Source of the DNA: Fibrobacterota bacterium
GTDB lineage: Bacteria; Fibrobacterota; Fibrobacteria; UBA5070
Direction: 5' to 3'
NCBI GenBank assembly: GCA_016715065.1
Contig: JADKBN010000022.1
Span: 1-24,994, forward strand
Length of the DNA: 24,994 nt
The notes under the pieces were generated by a model that did not search any database, was not told where the DNA came from, and worked only from the letters and a program-made list of their open reading frames with translations. Position numbers and translations under genes: made by a program. Below, piece after piece: positions 8,931 to 17,701 of this stretch (positions are counted from its first letter, which is position 1; each line of letters begins with the position of its first letter).

Positions 8931-10132
8931 TGCGTCGTTCGTTTCGGCGATCTTTGTTTTTTTCCGGGCTGTGCTGCGTAAGCTGGGTGCTGGCCTCGGA
9001 TCAGAATCGGGTGACGGTCGCTTCCGACAGCCCCGAATCCTTGTTGGTGCGCACCCTCGATGCCATCCGCGCCGAACGCCTCGATCTGGCGCTCGAGCGG
9101 TCGGACAGCCTGGTGACTCGCCAGCCCAATTTCCGTCTGGCCCAATTGGTGCGCGGCGACATCCTTCTGGCGCAAAACGGCCGCTTGGAAAAATTCGCCG
9201 GTCCCCGCTCCAAGGATCCGAAGGCTCGGGCGATGCAAGACGAGGCCCGGGTGCGTCTGGGCCGGTACGTGCAGACTCCGCCCAAGGACATGATTCCGCG
9301 ATTTCTCCTGCAGCCCCCCCGGGATGCCTCCACCGTGTTGGTGGTCGACGCCCGCGCGAGCCGGCTGTTCGTGTTCCGGCAAAAAGACGGGAAGTGGAGC
9401 TTGGAAGGCGACCACTACGTTTCGATCGGGCTCAACGGACCCCTGAAGTCCAACGAAGGCGACCAGCGCACGCCCTTGGGCGTATACAGCATGGTTTCCC
9501 GGATCGAGAAAGAGAAATTGGATGCCTACTACGGCAACGTCGCCTATCCGCTGGACTACCCCAACGACTGGGACAAGCGCAAGGGCCGCAAGGGCCATGG
9601 AATCTGGGTCCACGGCACCCCCCGCGACACCTACTCGCGCCCGCCGCGCGCCTCCAACGGTTGCGTGGTGCTGCCCAACGACGACATCGACACCCTCCAG
9701 AAGTGGTTCCAACTCGGCCGTACGCCGGTGATCCTGGCCGATACGATCGATTGGGTGGATCCCTCCCAGGCGGACTCGATGCGACAAATTTTGGCAGGAG
9801 CGATCCAGAAATGGACGGAAGACTGGTCCTCCAACGACATGGACCGCTACCTGTCGCATTATTCCGACGACTTCAAGATGGGTGAGCAGGATCTGGAAGG
9901 CTGGGAACGGGACAAGCGACGGGTCGCTGCGGCCAAGTCGTGGGTCAAGGTCTCCACCTCTGATCTTTCCATGCTCCTGGTTCCGGGAGAACAGGACCTG
10001 GCGGTGGTCGAATTCGAGCAGGACTACCGATCCAGCAATCTTTCCAATCTCATGCGCAAGCGCCAGTACTGGCGCTTCGAAGACGGAGCCTGGAAGATCG
10101 TCTACGAAGGCTCCATCGGAAAAGCGGGCTGA
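8927..10132 (+). CDS. L,D-transpeptidase (YkuD fold, YafK/Cds6-like) with C-terminal NTF2-like domain
   Basis: An intact 401-residue frame. MMRRSFRRSLFFSGLCCVSW looks like a signal peptide, so the enzyme acts in the periplasm. Residues 36-118 are helical, with TPR-like character (LDAIRAERLDLALERSDSLV). The YkuD domain spans about 135-272 and has the catalytic pattern HGTPRDTYSRPPRASNGCVV, with His229 and Cys246. The RPPRASNGCV form resembles YafK/LdtF-type and Cds6-family enzymes more than the ErfK SHGCIR form. Residues 288-398 form an NTF2-like domain (WTEDWSSNDMDRYLSHYSDD). Family members make 3-3 peptidoglycan cross-links, attach proteins or cleave such links; which reaction occurs here is not decidable. 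It is coupled to the upstream TPR/NTF2 gene by the ATGA overlap and followed by an intrinsic terminator. Confidence 0.92.
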   Translation: MMRRSFRRSLFFSGLCCVSWVLASDQNRVTVASDSPESLLVRTLDAIRAERLDLALERSDSLVTRQPNFRLAQLVRGDILLAQNGRLEKFAGPRSKDPKARAMQDEARVRLGRYVQTPPKDMIPRFLLQPPRDASTVLVVDARASRLFVFRQKDGKWSLEGDHYVSIGLNGPLKSNEGDQRTPLGVYSMVSRIEKEKLDAYYGNVAYPLDYPNDWDKRKGRKGHGIWVHGTPRDTYSRPPRASNGCVVLPNDDIDTLQKWFQLGRTPVILADTIDWVDPSQADSMRQILAGAIQKWTEDWSSNDMDRYLSHYSDDFKMGEQDLEGWERDKRRVAAAKSWVKVSTSDLSMLLVPGEQDLAVVEFEQDYRSSNLSNLMRKRQYWRFEDGAWKIVYEGSIGKAG

Positions 10133-10143
10133 GCGGTCCCTAT

Positions 10144-10167
10144 CCGGAACGTTCGGTTCCGGTTTTT
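10144..10167 (+). terminator. Intrinsic terminator after the L,D-transpeptidase gene
   Basis: CCGGAAC-GTTCG-GTTCCGG is a perfect 7-bp stem with a 5-base loop, followed directly by TTTTT, 11 bases after the stop codon. Confidence 0.8.
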
Positions 10168-10292
10168 GCGGGCAGGAGATCGAACAACCGGGTTGCGCCT
10201 TGTGAAAGCAGGGTTGGCACGGCTGTTGTATTGGAGGGAGGACAGATCGCCTCCGGAGAATACATGGAACGGGGCTCTTCAGAGGCGGCCCG

Positions 10293-10320
10293 ACCGGGCG
10301 GGGGTACCCCGCCCGGTTTT
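10293..10320 (+). terminator. Second strong GC-rich terminator-like hairpin before pbpC
   Basis: ACCGGGCGGGG-GTA-CCCCGCCCGGT is a perfect 11-bp stem followed by TTT, CCCC and TTTT. With the terminator at 10144 it insulates pbpC from upstream transcription. Alternatively it ends a short untranslated transcript from the 10168-10292 gap, in which I see no gene. Confidence 0.7.
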
Positions 10321-10396
10321 CCCCTTTTCCGGTCTGCACTTTCGATGGCATCGCCGCCGTTGACGCGGGGGTTTTTCTTCTACCTATGGGTCGACG

Positions 10397-12877
10397 ATGA
10401 CCATCCGACGGGTTTTGTCGAGCCGATGGACCAAGGGGGGGATCCTCCTGGTTTTGGCTTGGATACTGGTTCGGGTGACCCTTCCCGATCCACTCGTTCC
10501 CTCCGCCTTCGCGACGGCCGTCTACGATCGCGAAGATCGATTGCTGGGGGCGCGGTCCGGTCCGGACGGCCAGTGGCGGTTCCCCCCCGGCGATTCCGTT
10601 CCGATCCGTTTCATGCGTGCCATCCTGGAAGCCGAGGACCAGCGTTTCTGGTGGCATCCCGGAGTGGACCCGTTGGCTGTGATCCGCTCGGCGAAGTCCA
10701 ATCTGCGCGGAGGCCGGAGGCAGGGTGCCAGCACGCTGACCATGCAACTTGCCCGGATTTCTCGGCGCGCACGAGGATCGGATGCCCACCGATCGTGGTG
10801 GGCCAAAGCCGTGGAAGTGTGGTTGTCCCTGAGGGTGGAAGCGGCTTGGTCCAAGGAGCGGATTTTGCGCGCATATTGCGCCCACGCCCCGTTCGGAGGC
10901 AACGTGGTGGGTCTGGAGGCGGCCAGTTGGCGTTGGTACGGCAAACGGTCGCAGGATCTGTCGTGGGGAGGCCGCGTTGTTGGCGGCCATTCCCAATGCT
11001 CCCGCCCGCTTGCGCCCGCAAGGCGACACCGCCCGACTGCGCGCGCGTCGCGATTGGATCCTGTCGCGCTTGCAGGTGGCCGGCGACATCGACTCGATGG
11101 AGGCCCAACTCGCCCGATCGGAGCCGTTGCCCCAAACCCCCCACGCGCTGCCCCAGATCGCGCCGCACGTGGTGGAGCTGTTCCAGGCCCGTGGGGCGCA
11201 AAACGTTGGCATTCCGAACTGGACGCCGATCTCCAGGCCCAGGTGGCCCAGTTGGCCAAGGAACAGGTGCAGGATCTGCGGGGCCAGGGGATTCGCGGGG
11301 TGGCGGTGGTGGTGGCGCAGCTGCGCGAAGGAGCGCCTCCGGCGATCCGGTCGTGGATCGGTGGCGTGGGCGGAACGGGAAGCGATGCGTGGCAGGTGGA
11401 TCTGGCTCTGGCGCCTCGGTCTACCGGAAGCACCGTGAAACCCTTCTTGTACGGGCTCTTGTTGGACCAGGGGCTGGTTTTGCCTCGCCAATGGATTTTC
11501 GATGTGCCCACCCGGTTTGGCGATTTCCGGCCCGCCAACGCCTCCGGAAAATTCGAAGGCCTGGTGGCTGCCGATCAGGCCCTGGCCCGGTCGTTGAATG
11601 TTCCCTGGGTGCGCGAACTGAGATTGCTCGGGGTCGAGCCGTTTCAGGATCTGTTGGTGCGTTCGGGGATGTGGCATCTGTTCCGGCCCGCCCAAGATTA
11701 CGGTCTGGCCCTGGCCCTGGGGGCGGGCGAGGCGAGTTTGGTCGAACTGGTGGGCATGTACGCAGGCTTGGGAAACGAAGGAGTGGCCAAGGCGATGGAT
11801 CTGGGAGCCACGCAGGACGGCTCGCTCCTTCGGGTGGGTGGTCCACCGCAGGGCGGAGGTGCTACCGGATCGCTCGAGGCCGCACACAGGGCATTTTTGG
11901 CGGCCATGAACGGACCGGGGAAGGAAGAGCGATTCCTGTCGCCGGGTGCCGCTTGGCTTACGCTCAAGGCGTTGCGGATCGGTGGGCGCATCGAAGAAGA
12001 AGCCGCTTGGAAAGCGTTCGCCGCAGGGCGTCCGGTGGCCTGGAAAACCGGCACCAGTTTTGGGCATCGCGATGCCTGGACCATTGGCATCACGCCGGGT
12101 TGGGTGGTCGGGGTGTGGGTGGGCAATCCCCGCGGAGATGGCAGGCCCCAGCTTTGGGGCGCCAAAGCGGCGGCCCCCTTGATGTTTCGGATTCTGCCGC
12201 TTTTGCCCCAGGATGGCCGGGATTGGCCCGAGGCTCCTCGGGAGTTGGTCCGGGTGGGGGTTTGCCCCCAAACCGGCATGCGGCGCTCGCTTTTGTGCCC
12301 TCCGGGCGAATCCGTCCTGGCCCCGGCCGTGGGCAAAGCAGCACCGATCGACTCGTTTTACCAGGTGATCCAGTTGGACTCCGCCCGGACCTTTCAGGTG
12401 GACGCCGCCTGCCACCCCCTGGAGCAACAGGTCCGCGAAACCCTTTTGGTGGCCCCTGTCGGGTCGGGAAGCTATTACAGGGAAACCTACCCTGGTCGTT
12501 TGCCCTCGTTGCCACCGGTGCGCCCGGACTGCCACGCGGTGGCTCGCCAAGCCTCCATGGAGGTGCTATTGCCGGAAGCCAACACCGTTCTGACCCTGCC
12601 GATCGATCTTTCCGGAGAGCCCGAGCGCATGGTGGTGGAATTGCGACACAGGGACCGGGCCATCGCCATCCGGTGCTTTTTGGATGGACGGGACCTGGGG
12701 ATGGAGACCCGGTTTCGCAGTTGGTCGGCCCGCCCGGCTCCGGGAATCCACGACTTGGTCTGCACCGATGAGGCAGGCGAGAGCGTCCGACGGAGGTTTC
12801 GGGTGGAATATTCTCGTCCAGCCAACAGGGATTCTTTGCTTGATGGCCGGAAAATGGGCACAATGGCGGTTCAGTGA
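10397..12877 (+). CDS. pbpC: Penicillin-binding protein 1C (bifunctional glycosyltransferase/transpeptidase)
   Basis: An 826-codon open frame. A membrane anchor at about 14-27 (GGILLVLAWILVRV) is followed by a family 51 glycosyltransferase domain with EDQRFWWHPGVD (catalytic Glu80) and GASTLTMQ (110-117). The transpeptidase domain has STVK (active Ser345), SLN (399-401) and KTGTS (550-554). A C-terminal BiPBP_C-type domain (from about 730) completes the PBP1C architecture, so length and domain order are normal. Between about 10965 and 11205 this frame is nonsense, while frame 3 reads EAALLAAIPNAPARLRPQG and onward as expected, so two compensating single-base errors bracket that stretch. The enzyme polymerises glycan strands in the periplasm; PBP1C transpeptidase activity is poorly understood. 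No good Shine-Dalgarno precedes the start. The stop (TGA 12875-12877) overlaps the next start. Confidence 0.92.
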   Translation: MTIRRVLSSRWTKGGILLVLAWILVRVTLPDPLVPSAFATAVYDREDRLLGARSGPDGQWRFPPGDSVPIRFMRAILEAEDQRFWWHPGVDPLAVIRSAKSNLRGGRRQGASTLTMQLARISRRARGSDAHRSWWAKAVEVWLSLRVEAAWSKERILRAYCAHAPFGGNVVGLEAASWRWYGKRSQDLSWGGRVVGGHSQCSRPLAPARRHRPTARASRLDPVALAGGRRHRLDGGPTRPIGAVAPNPPRAAPDRAARGGAVPGPWGAKRWHSELDADLQAQVAQLAKEQVQDLRGQGIRGVAVVVAQLREGAPPAIRSWIGGVGGTGSDAWQVDLALAPRSTGSTVKPFLYGLLLDQGLVLPRQWIFDVPTRFGDFRPANASGKFEGLVAADQALARSLNVPWVRELRLLGVEPFQDLLVRSGMWHLFRPAQDYGLALALGAGEASLVELVGMYAGLGNEGVAKAMDLGATQDGSLLRVGGPPQGGGATGSLEAAHRAFLAAMNGPGKEERFLSPGAAWLTLKALRIGGRIEEEAAWKAFAAGRPVAWKTGTSFGHRDAWTIGITPGWVVGVWVGNPRGDGRPQLWGAKAAAPLMFRILPLLPQDGRDWPEAPRELVRVGVCPQTGMRRSLLCPPGESVLAPAVGKAAPIDSFYQVIQLDSARTFQVDAACHPLEQQVRETLLVAPVGSGSYYRETYPGRLPSLPPVRPDCHAVARQASMEVLLPEANTVLTLPIDLSGEPERMVVELRHRDRAIAIRCFLDGRDLGMETRFRSWSARPAPGIHDLVCTDEAGESVRRRFRVEYSRPANRDSLLDGRKMGTMAVQ

Positions 12878-14534
12878 TCCGACAGGGAATCTTACTACTG
12901 CAAGCATTGCGGCAAGCTGGTGTCGCCGGAAGGTGTTTACTGCAAGCACTGCGGTCTGCCCATGGGCGGAACCTTTCGCGAAGAAACCGGCGAACGGCGC
13001 CGTGGACGCAACCCGTGCTGTTGTCGGGTGCGGAGCGCTACTCCGTGGTGGAGCGGCTTTGGGCGTCCGATCGAGCCTCGGTGGACCTTGCCCGCGACCT
13101 GCGGCTGGGGCGCCAGGTCCTGATCCGTCGGCCGGGGATTTCCGTGATCACCAGCCCCGAGGGGCTTTCCGCGTTCTTGCGTGTCCTCCGCACCTCCGCC
13201 CGGTTGCGCCATCCCGGCATCGCCGCTGTCTATGAAGAGGGCGCCGACAAGGAAGGCCCCTACGCGGTGGTGGAATACGTGGAAGGGCAATCGCTGCGCG
13301 AGCGGTTGCAAGGTGGCAGCCGCATGGAGCTGCAGGAGGTGTTGCGCCTGGGCGTTGATCTTGCCGACGCGCTCCACTATTCCCACCAGCAAGGCGTGGT
13401 GCACGGAAACCTGACCCCGGCGCGGGTGATGGTGGACCCGCAGGGCCGCTGTCGTCTGCATTCGTTCGGGCGCATCGAAATCCCCGAACTCCCTCTACGC
13501 CGGACGGAATTTGACGCGCCGGACCTCCAGCCCCTGGTTCCGCAGGTCGGGGACGACGTGTTCGCCCTGGGCATGCTGCTGCGCACCATGCTTCTGGGTG
13601 CGCCTGGATCGGCGTCCGATCCGGCCATTCCCGTTTCGTTGCGCGAGATCCTGGCCGGTGCCCTGGCGGGGAGTTCCTCGGAGCGTTGGCGCAGCATGGA
13701 AGAATTGCGCGACGCGCTTTCCGCCGTCGGGGGAAGGCGCCTGAAGGCGCGCGACGGAAGGTGCCCGGAGTGCGGCGTCTTCGATGCCGAAGACAGTCCC
13801 TTTTGCGGCAACTGCGGATCCAATCTGCAAGACCTGTTCCGGACCTGCGACGGATGCGGCCACCGGCAGCACCAACGGCATTCGGTGTGCGGACATTGCG
13901 GATCCAACCTGGACGACCAGGGCAAGCTCGCGCTGGAACAGGTTTTCCTGGCCTTGCAGGCGGGAGGTTGGGATTCGGTGGCCCGCGAGATCCGGCGCCT
14001 ACGGCTTCTGGGCGCGGAATTCGAGGCCTCCGATGCCGAGCACGGCGCGGGAGTGCTGATGGGTGTGAGCCACCTTCTGGAAGAGACCTGGCGCCAAGGC
14101 AGATGGGAAACGGTCCAGATCGCCCTGCCGTTGGTGGGCGAAGTCGCCCGCACCCTGGGAATCCTGCCGCCGGCGGTCTACCGTCGCCTGGCCGAAAACC
14201 TGGGTTCCTGCACTCGCCTGGTGGCGGAAGCCTCGAGCTCGCACGCGAACGGAAATTGTCACAAGCCCAGGCTCGGATCACGCGATGCCGGGAATTGGCG
14301 CCCAATCTTCCCAAGCCCTCCGAGGACGTGGCCACCTGGATCGATTCCATGGTGGTGTGGTTCGAGGAACGCCTGGGCGAGGCCCGCGTGCTGGCCAACA
14401 CCGGCCGCATGCAGGAAGCCCGCGAACGGGCCAAGCTCGCCTTTGGAGCACATCCACAAGGAAGACCCTCTGGTCGCCCGCGCGCAAAGCGTGTTCGTGA
14501 AAACCAGGATTCCGTACGGGAGACTTCCCCATGA
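12874..14534 (+). CDS. Zinc-ribbon pseudokinase (protein kinase fold, catalytic residues lost)
   Basis: A GTG at 12874 overlaps the pbpC stop (GTGA). The N-terminus needs two frame jumps (about 12893 and 13005) and reads YYCKHCGKLVSPEGVYCKHC, a double-CxxC zinc ribbon. A Hanks-type kinase fold follows in one clean frame: RYSVVERLW.., GPYAVVEYVEGQSLRERLQ, ADALHYSHQQGVVHGNLTPA. The VAIK lysine is Arg (VLIRRP, codon 13126-13128), HRD is His-Gly-Asn (13402-13410) and DFG is Ser-Phe-Gly (13462-13470), so phosphotransfer is unlikely. After the kinase lobe come two more zinc ribbons (CPECGVF..FCGNCG, CDGCGH..VCGHCG) and a helical, TPR-like C-terminus interrupted by a frameshift near 14230. The gene ends with an ATGA overlap into the next gene (14531-14534), an active kinase with the same N-terminal ribbon. 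It is likely an adaptor or allosteric partner of that kinase. Confidence 0.78.
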
Positions 14535-15597
14535 AGATGGTCTGTCCCTTCTGCCACCGCCGCATCGATGGCGATTCCGCCTACTGCATGTTCTGCGGCG
14601 AGCGCGTGGCGGGATCGTTGCAGCAACTGGCCAACGCCGAGCCGCGCCAGACGCCGGAACTGCCGCCGGTACCTCCCAAGCCGCGCAATGCCGACCGCTA
14701 CAAGGAGCTGGTGATGATCGGCAAAGGTGGCATGGGCGAGGTCTGGTCCGCCCGCGACAGCCGCCTCAACCGCAAGGTGGCCATCAAGCGGATCCTGGCC
14801 AAGTACATGAAAAGCTCCACGGTGCTGCACCGGTTCTTGCGGGAAGCGCGCTCCATCGCGCAGCTGTCCCATTACAACATCGTGCAGATCTACGAGCTGG
14901 AGCAGGACGAAACGGGCATCTACATCGTGATGGAATACGTGGATGGCAGCTCCGTGCTGGAGCACCTGCGCCAGAAGGGGCCGTATTCGGTCGCGGAGAT
15001 CATCCCCATCCTCTCGCAGATGTGCGACGCGCTCACCATGGCCCACGACCGCGGGATCATCCATCGCGACATCAAGCCCGCCAACATCCTGCTGACCTCC
15101 GGCGGCGTTCCCAAGCTCGTGGACTTCGGGCTGGCCCACGAGCCGGAAAGCGATTCCACCGCCATCGGATCGGTGCTGGGCACGGTGGATTTCATGGCAC
15201 CGGAACAGAGGTGTCGGCCACCAACGTCGACGGCCGCGCCGACGTGTTCGGGCTGGCCGCCACGGCCTGCCAGATGCTCACCGGCGAGCGGCCCCGCCAC
15301 CTCTATCCCGAGCGCATCCCCATCGAACTGCGGGCCACCATGCTGCTGGCGCTGGAAGAACATCCCGACAGACGGATTCCGTCCGCGGCGGAATTCAAGC
15401 GCCGCCTGACCGTCCTGGAATCCACCACGGAAAGTTCAGGCGAAAAGGTGGCGTGTCCGCGTTGCGGGAAGTCCAATCCGCCCACCTTCCATTTCTGCGG
15501 CACTTGCGGGAATTCCCTGGCGATCAGTCCCATCCAGCAGGGGCTGGGAGGAATGATGGAAGAGATCAACCTGGGAGGGACCAGCGCGCCGCTGTAG
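14531..15597 (+). CDS. Zinc-ribbon serine/threonine protein kinase (active), one frameshift
   Basis: ATG at 14531 (ATGA overlap with the pseudokinase) opens MKMVCPFCHRRIDGDSAYCM, a zinc ribbon (CPFC..CMFC). The kinase domain runs from about residue 56: glycine loop IGKGGMGEVW, catalytic VAIK Lys86, HRDIKPAN with Asp180, DFG with Asp198, and APEQ as the activation-segment end. Near 15208-15215 the frame shifts to read VDGRADVFGLAATACQMLTG, RIPSAAEFKRRL and a second zinc ribbon CPRCGK..FCGTCG at the C-terminus. All catalytic residues are present, so this is a functional Hanks-type Ser/Thr kinase if the frameshift is a sequencing error. There is no transmembrane segment, so it is cytoplasmic. 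The zinc-ribbon pair could mediate contact with the pseudokinase or a substrate. The substrate is unknown; the cell-wall synthase PBP1C encoded just upstream is a reasonable candidate pathway. Confidence 0.86.
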
Positions 15598-15912
15598 GAA
15601 TGGGGTTCCCGAGCATCGGTCGTTTTGACAGAAAACGACTCAGTGTGAGCTGGGAAGCTCCCCGAACGGGATCGGAAACTTCCGCAGGGCCGCTTCGGGC
15701 GGGAATGCGTCCCTGCGGGGCTTCAGGGGCTTGGGGAACAGGAACGTCCTGCGGCTCCATTCATGGCGCATCGGTCCTGAACTGTCCGGATCGATGCGCT
15801 GGATGGACACAAGACTGGGTAGGACTCCTGCGCTGTCCCAGATTTGCAGGAAGCCGAAGGAGGCGGAAATCCTGTGCGACGGTGTCTCCTTGGCGTTCGC
15901 TGGTTCCGTGGA
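15598..15912. other. Gene-free interval with two hairpins
   Basis: No supported coding region. GTCGTTTT-GACAG-AAAACGAC lies near 15622-15643, and CCGCAGGG (15682-15689) pairs with CCCTGCGG (15711-15718) across a 21-base loop. Neither is followed by a T-run on the plus strand. One of them may end transcription between the kinase gene and the convergent minus-strand gene. Confidence 0.35.
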
Positions 15913-16417
15913 TTAGGATCGCGGAAGCACCGATCGCAAATGAATCGACAAAACATCCGGCTCGTACCAGAACGATCCCCTGTGGGCCAAGATTTGGATC
16001 GATGGACGTTTTCCGTCCATACAGGGGACGGTGAAACTGGAATCTCCGGATCCGTTGGATCCCTTGAGGAAATGCACGGAGCCTTCGGAATCCACTCCGA
16101 TCAAATCCCAGTAGGGGAGGACGCTCACGACACGTTCCGCGGAAGGCAGAGAAGGGTCGCGGACGTACACTCCGAAGTAGATGTTCGACGTGACGAACGC
16201 GCCGCCCTTCGTGTAGCTCACGACCTGGCAGGTACTGCCGGGAATTCCCAGGCCTGGGTTGAAGTTCCGTGATCCGGGTCCATGCTGATCATGATCCAGA
16301 CAATGGCCAGGAAGACCTGACCGGGCGGCGAGATCGCCAGCAGAAGCCCGATCAACCCGATGATCACCACCCACAGCCAGGCTTGGGCGCTAGGCTGGGG
16401 ATTTCCAGCGAGCTCAT
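15913..16417 (-). CDS. Small hypothetical membrane protein, frameshifted
   Basis: The most plausible start is the ATG complementary to 16415-16417, giving MSSLEIPSLAPKPG, with a GAGG-type ribosome site just upstream. After a frameshift near 16375 it reads WLWVVIIGLIGLLLAI and then VFLAIVWIMISM, one or two membrane segments. Another shift near 16270 leads to a soluble part with QVVSYTKGGAFVTSNIYFGV and RVVSVLPYWDLIGVDSEGSV, ending in HLRSVLPRS. I do not recognise the family. It converges with the kinase gene and diverges from the STM4015-like gene, so it is not part of either operon. Function unknown. Confidence 0.5.
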
Positions 16418-16620
16418 GGCTCTCGCCTCGATGGAGGGCAATTCGGGATCGATGGAGACATAGGCCTGGAAGGTAAGTCCATCTGTTACCTGACCCATTC
16501 CCGGACATGGCTCGAGGAGGTCTATATTCCACCATCTCCACTTCCGAACTCCGGAATCCCCGGTAGGATTTCGCGTCCGGACACTCCCAGATCGATCCGT
16601 TCCCGAAGGCAGCGCTGATC

Positions 16621-17688
16621 ATGACCTACCTCGAATTCAAAGACGGCACCTCGCACAAATTCTGGCAGATTGAACTGGAAGGGTCCGCGTTCACCGTCAC
16701 CTTCGGTCGGATCGGGACCGCAGGGCAGGCCAAGACCACCACCTGCGAATCGCCCGAAAGCCACCAAGGAGCACGACAAGCTGGTGGGCGAGAAGACCCG
16801 CAAGGGCTATGGCGGTGGCCCAGGCCAGCGGAAGAAGACCTCGCGACGCCTGGCCGTGAGCTACGACGAAGGGGAAGAAGGCAAGACTCTCCTTGCCAAG
16901 ATGGAAGCCTTCCTGGACAGCGACGCCGCCGCCACCACGGACTCGTTGGTGCTGGCCTCGTGGGAAGAGCCCCACGAGAACTCTCCGCAAGCAGCCTTGG
17001 ACGTGCTGTGAGAAAGCCGCGCGAGCGCCCAAGCTCACCGACCTGGTGGTGGGCGCCATGGACTCCGAGGAGTGCGAGATCTCCTGGATCATCCAAGCCG
17101 ACTTCACGCGCGTGTTCACGGCTTTCCTGCATTGGAAAGTCTACGCATCCAAGGCTCCAGCAACCTGGTCTTGTCCACCACCCCCATTTCCCATGCCAGC
17201 CTTCGTACGCTGGTGATCCGCTGCGGGGAATGCCCAAGGAGGTGCTCGCGTGCGTGGCCCAGGCCAAGCTCCCCAAATTGGAACACATGGAACTGTACTT
17301 GGGCATGGAAGACTACGGATTCGATGGCAGCATCGAGGATGTCCGCCCCTTCTTCGCCAAGGGGTTGTTCCCGTCGCTGAAATACCTGGGACTTTCCGAC
17401 AGCTGCATCGCAGACGAAGTCGCCACCGGCGTCGCGACCTCGCCAGTGCTGGAGCAGATCGAGGTGTTGGATCTTTCGCAGGGAACCCTGACCGACGTCG
17501 GTGGGCGCGCGTTGCTGGATTCGCCGCTGGTGAAGGGCCTGAAGAAGCTGGATCTCCATTACCATTATCTGTCCACCGACCTGATGAAGGAATTCAAGGC
17601 CAGCGGCCTGAACGTGGATGTCTCCGACCAGCAGAAGGGCGACGAAGACGACGACCAGACCTACCGGTATCCGGCCGTCGGGGAGTAG
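16621..17688 (+). CDS. STM4015-family leucine-rich-repeat protein with N-terminal WGR domain, frameshifted
   Basis: ATG at 16621 opens MTYLEFKDGTSHKFWQIELE, followed by FTVTFGRIGTAGQ, a WGR domain (a nucleic-acid-binding fold also seen in PARPs). Frame changes near 16750, 17010, 17140 and 17225 are needed, although the first frame happens to stay open to the end. The C-terminal half is intact and has leucine-rich repeats (LPKLEHMELYLGMEDYGFDG, LFPSLKYLGLSDSCIADEVA, EVLDLSQGTLTDVGGRALLD, LKKLDLHYHYLS) and the acidic end VDVSDQQ..YRYPAVGE, both typical of the STM4015 family. It is the first gene of a five-member conserved cluster; the next gene starts 13 bases after the stop. The family has no known biochemical function, and the LRR part suggests a protein-protein scaffold. 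The WGR fusion may be a variant feature. Confidence 0.8.
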   Translation: MTYLEFKDGTSHKFWQIELEGSAFTVTFGRIGTAGQAKTTTCESPESHQGARQAGGREDPQGLWRWPRPAEEDLATPGRELRRRGRRQDSPCQDGSLPGQRRRRHHGLVGAGLVGRAPRELSASSLGRAVRKPRERPSSPTWWWAPWTPRSARSPGSSKPTSRACSRLSCIGKSTHPRLQQPGLVHHPHFPCQPSYAGDPLRGMPKEVLACVAQAKLPKLEHMELYLGMEDYGFDGSIEDVRPFFAKGLFPSLKYLGLSDSCIADEVATGVATSPVLEQIEVLDLSQGTLTDVGGRALLDSPLVKGLKKLDLHYHYLSTDLMKEFKASGLNVDVSDQQKGDEDDDQTYRYPAVGE

Positions 17689-17701
17689 GTTCGAGGAGGT
17701 G

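Noticed and set aside
8819..12550. Very long (1243-codon) open frame on the minus strand
   Set aside because: It is antisense to the L,D-transpeptidase and pbpC, both supported by catalytic motifs. Its composition (His, Pro, Gly, Arg rich) is typical of a GC-rich shadow frame.
10231..12771. 846-codon plus-strand open frame overlapping pbpC
   Set aside because: A shadow frame in GC-rich DNA, rich in Gly/Arg/Pro with no domain; the overlapping frame carries the PBP1C motifs.
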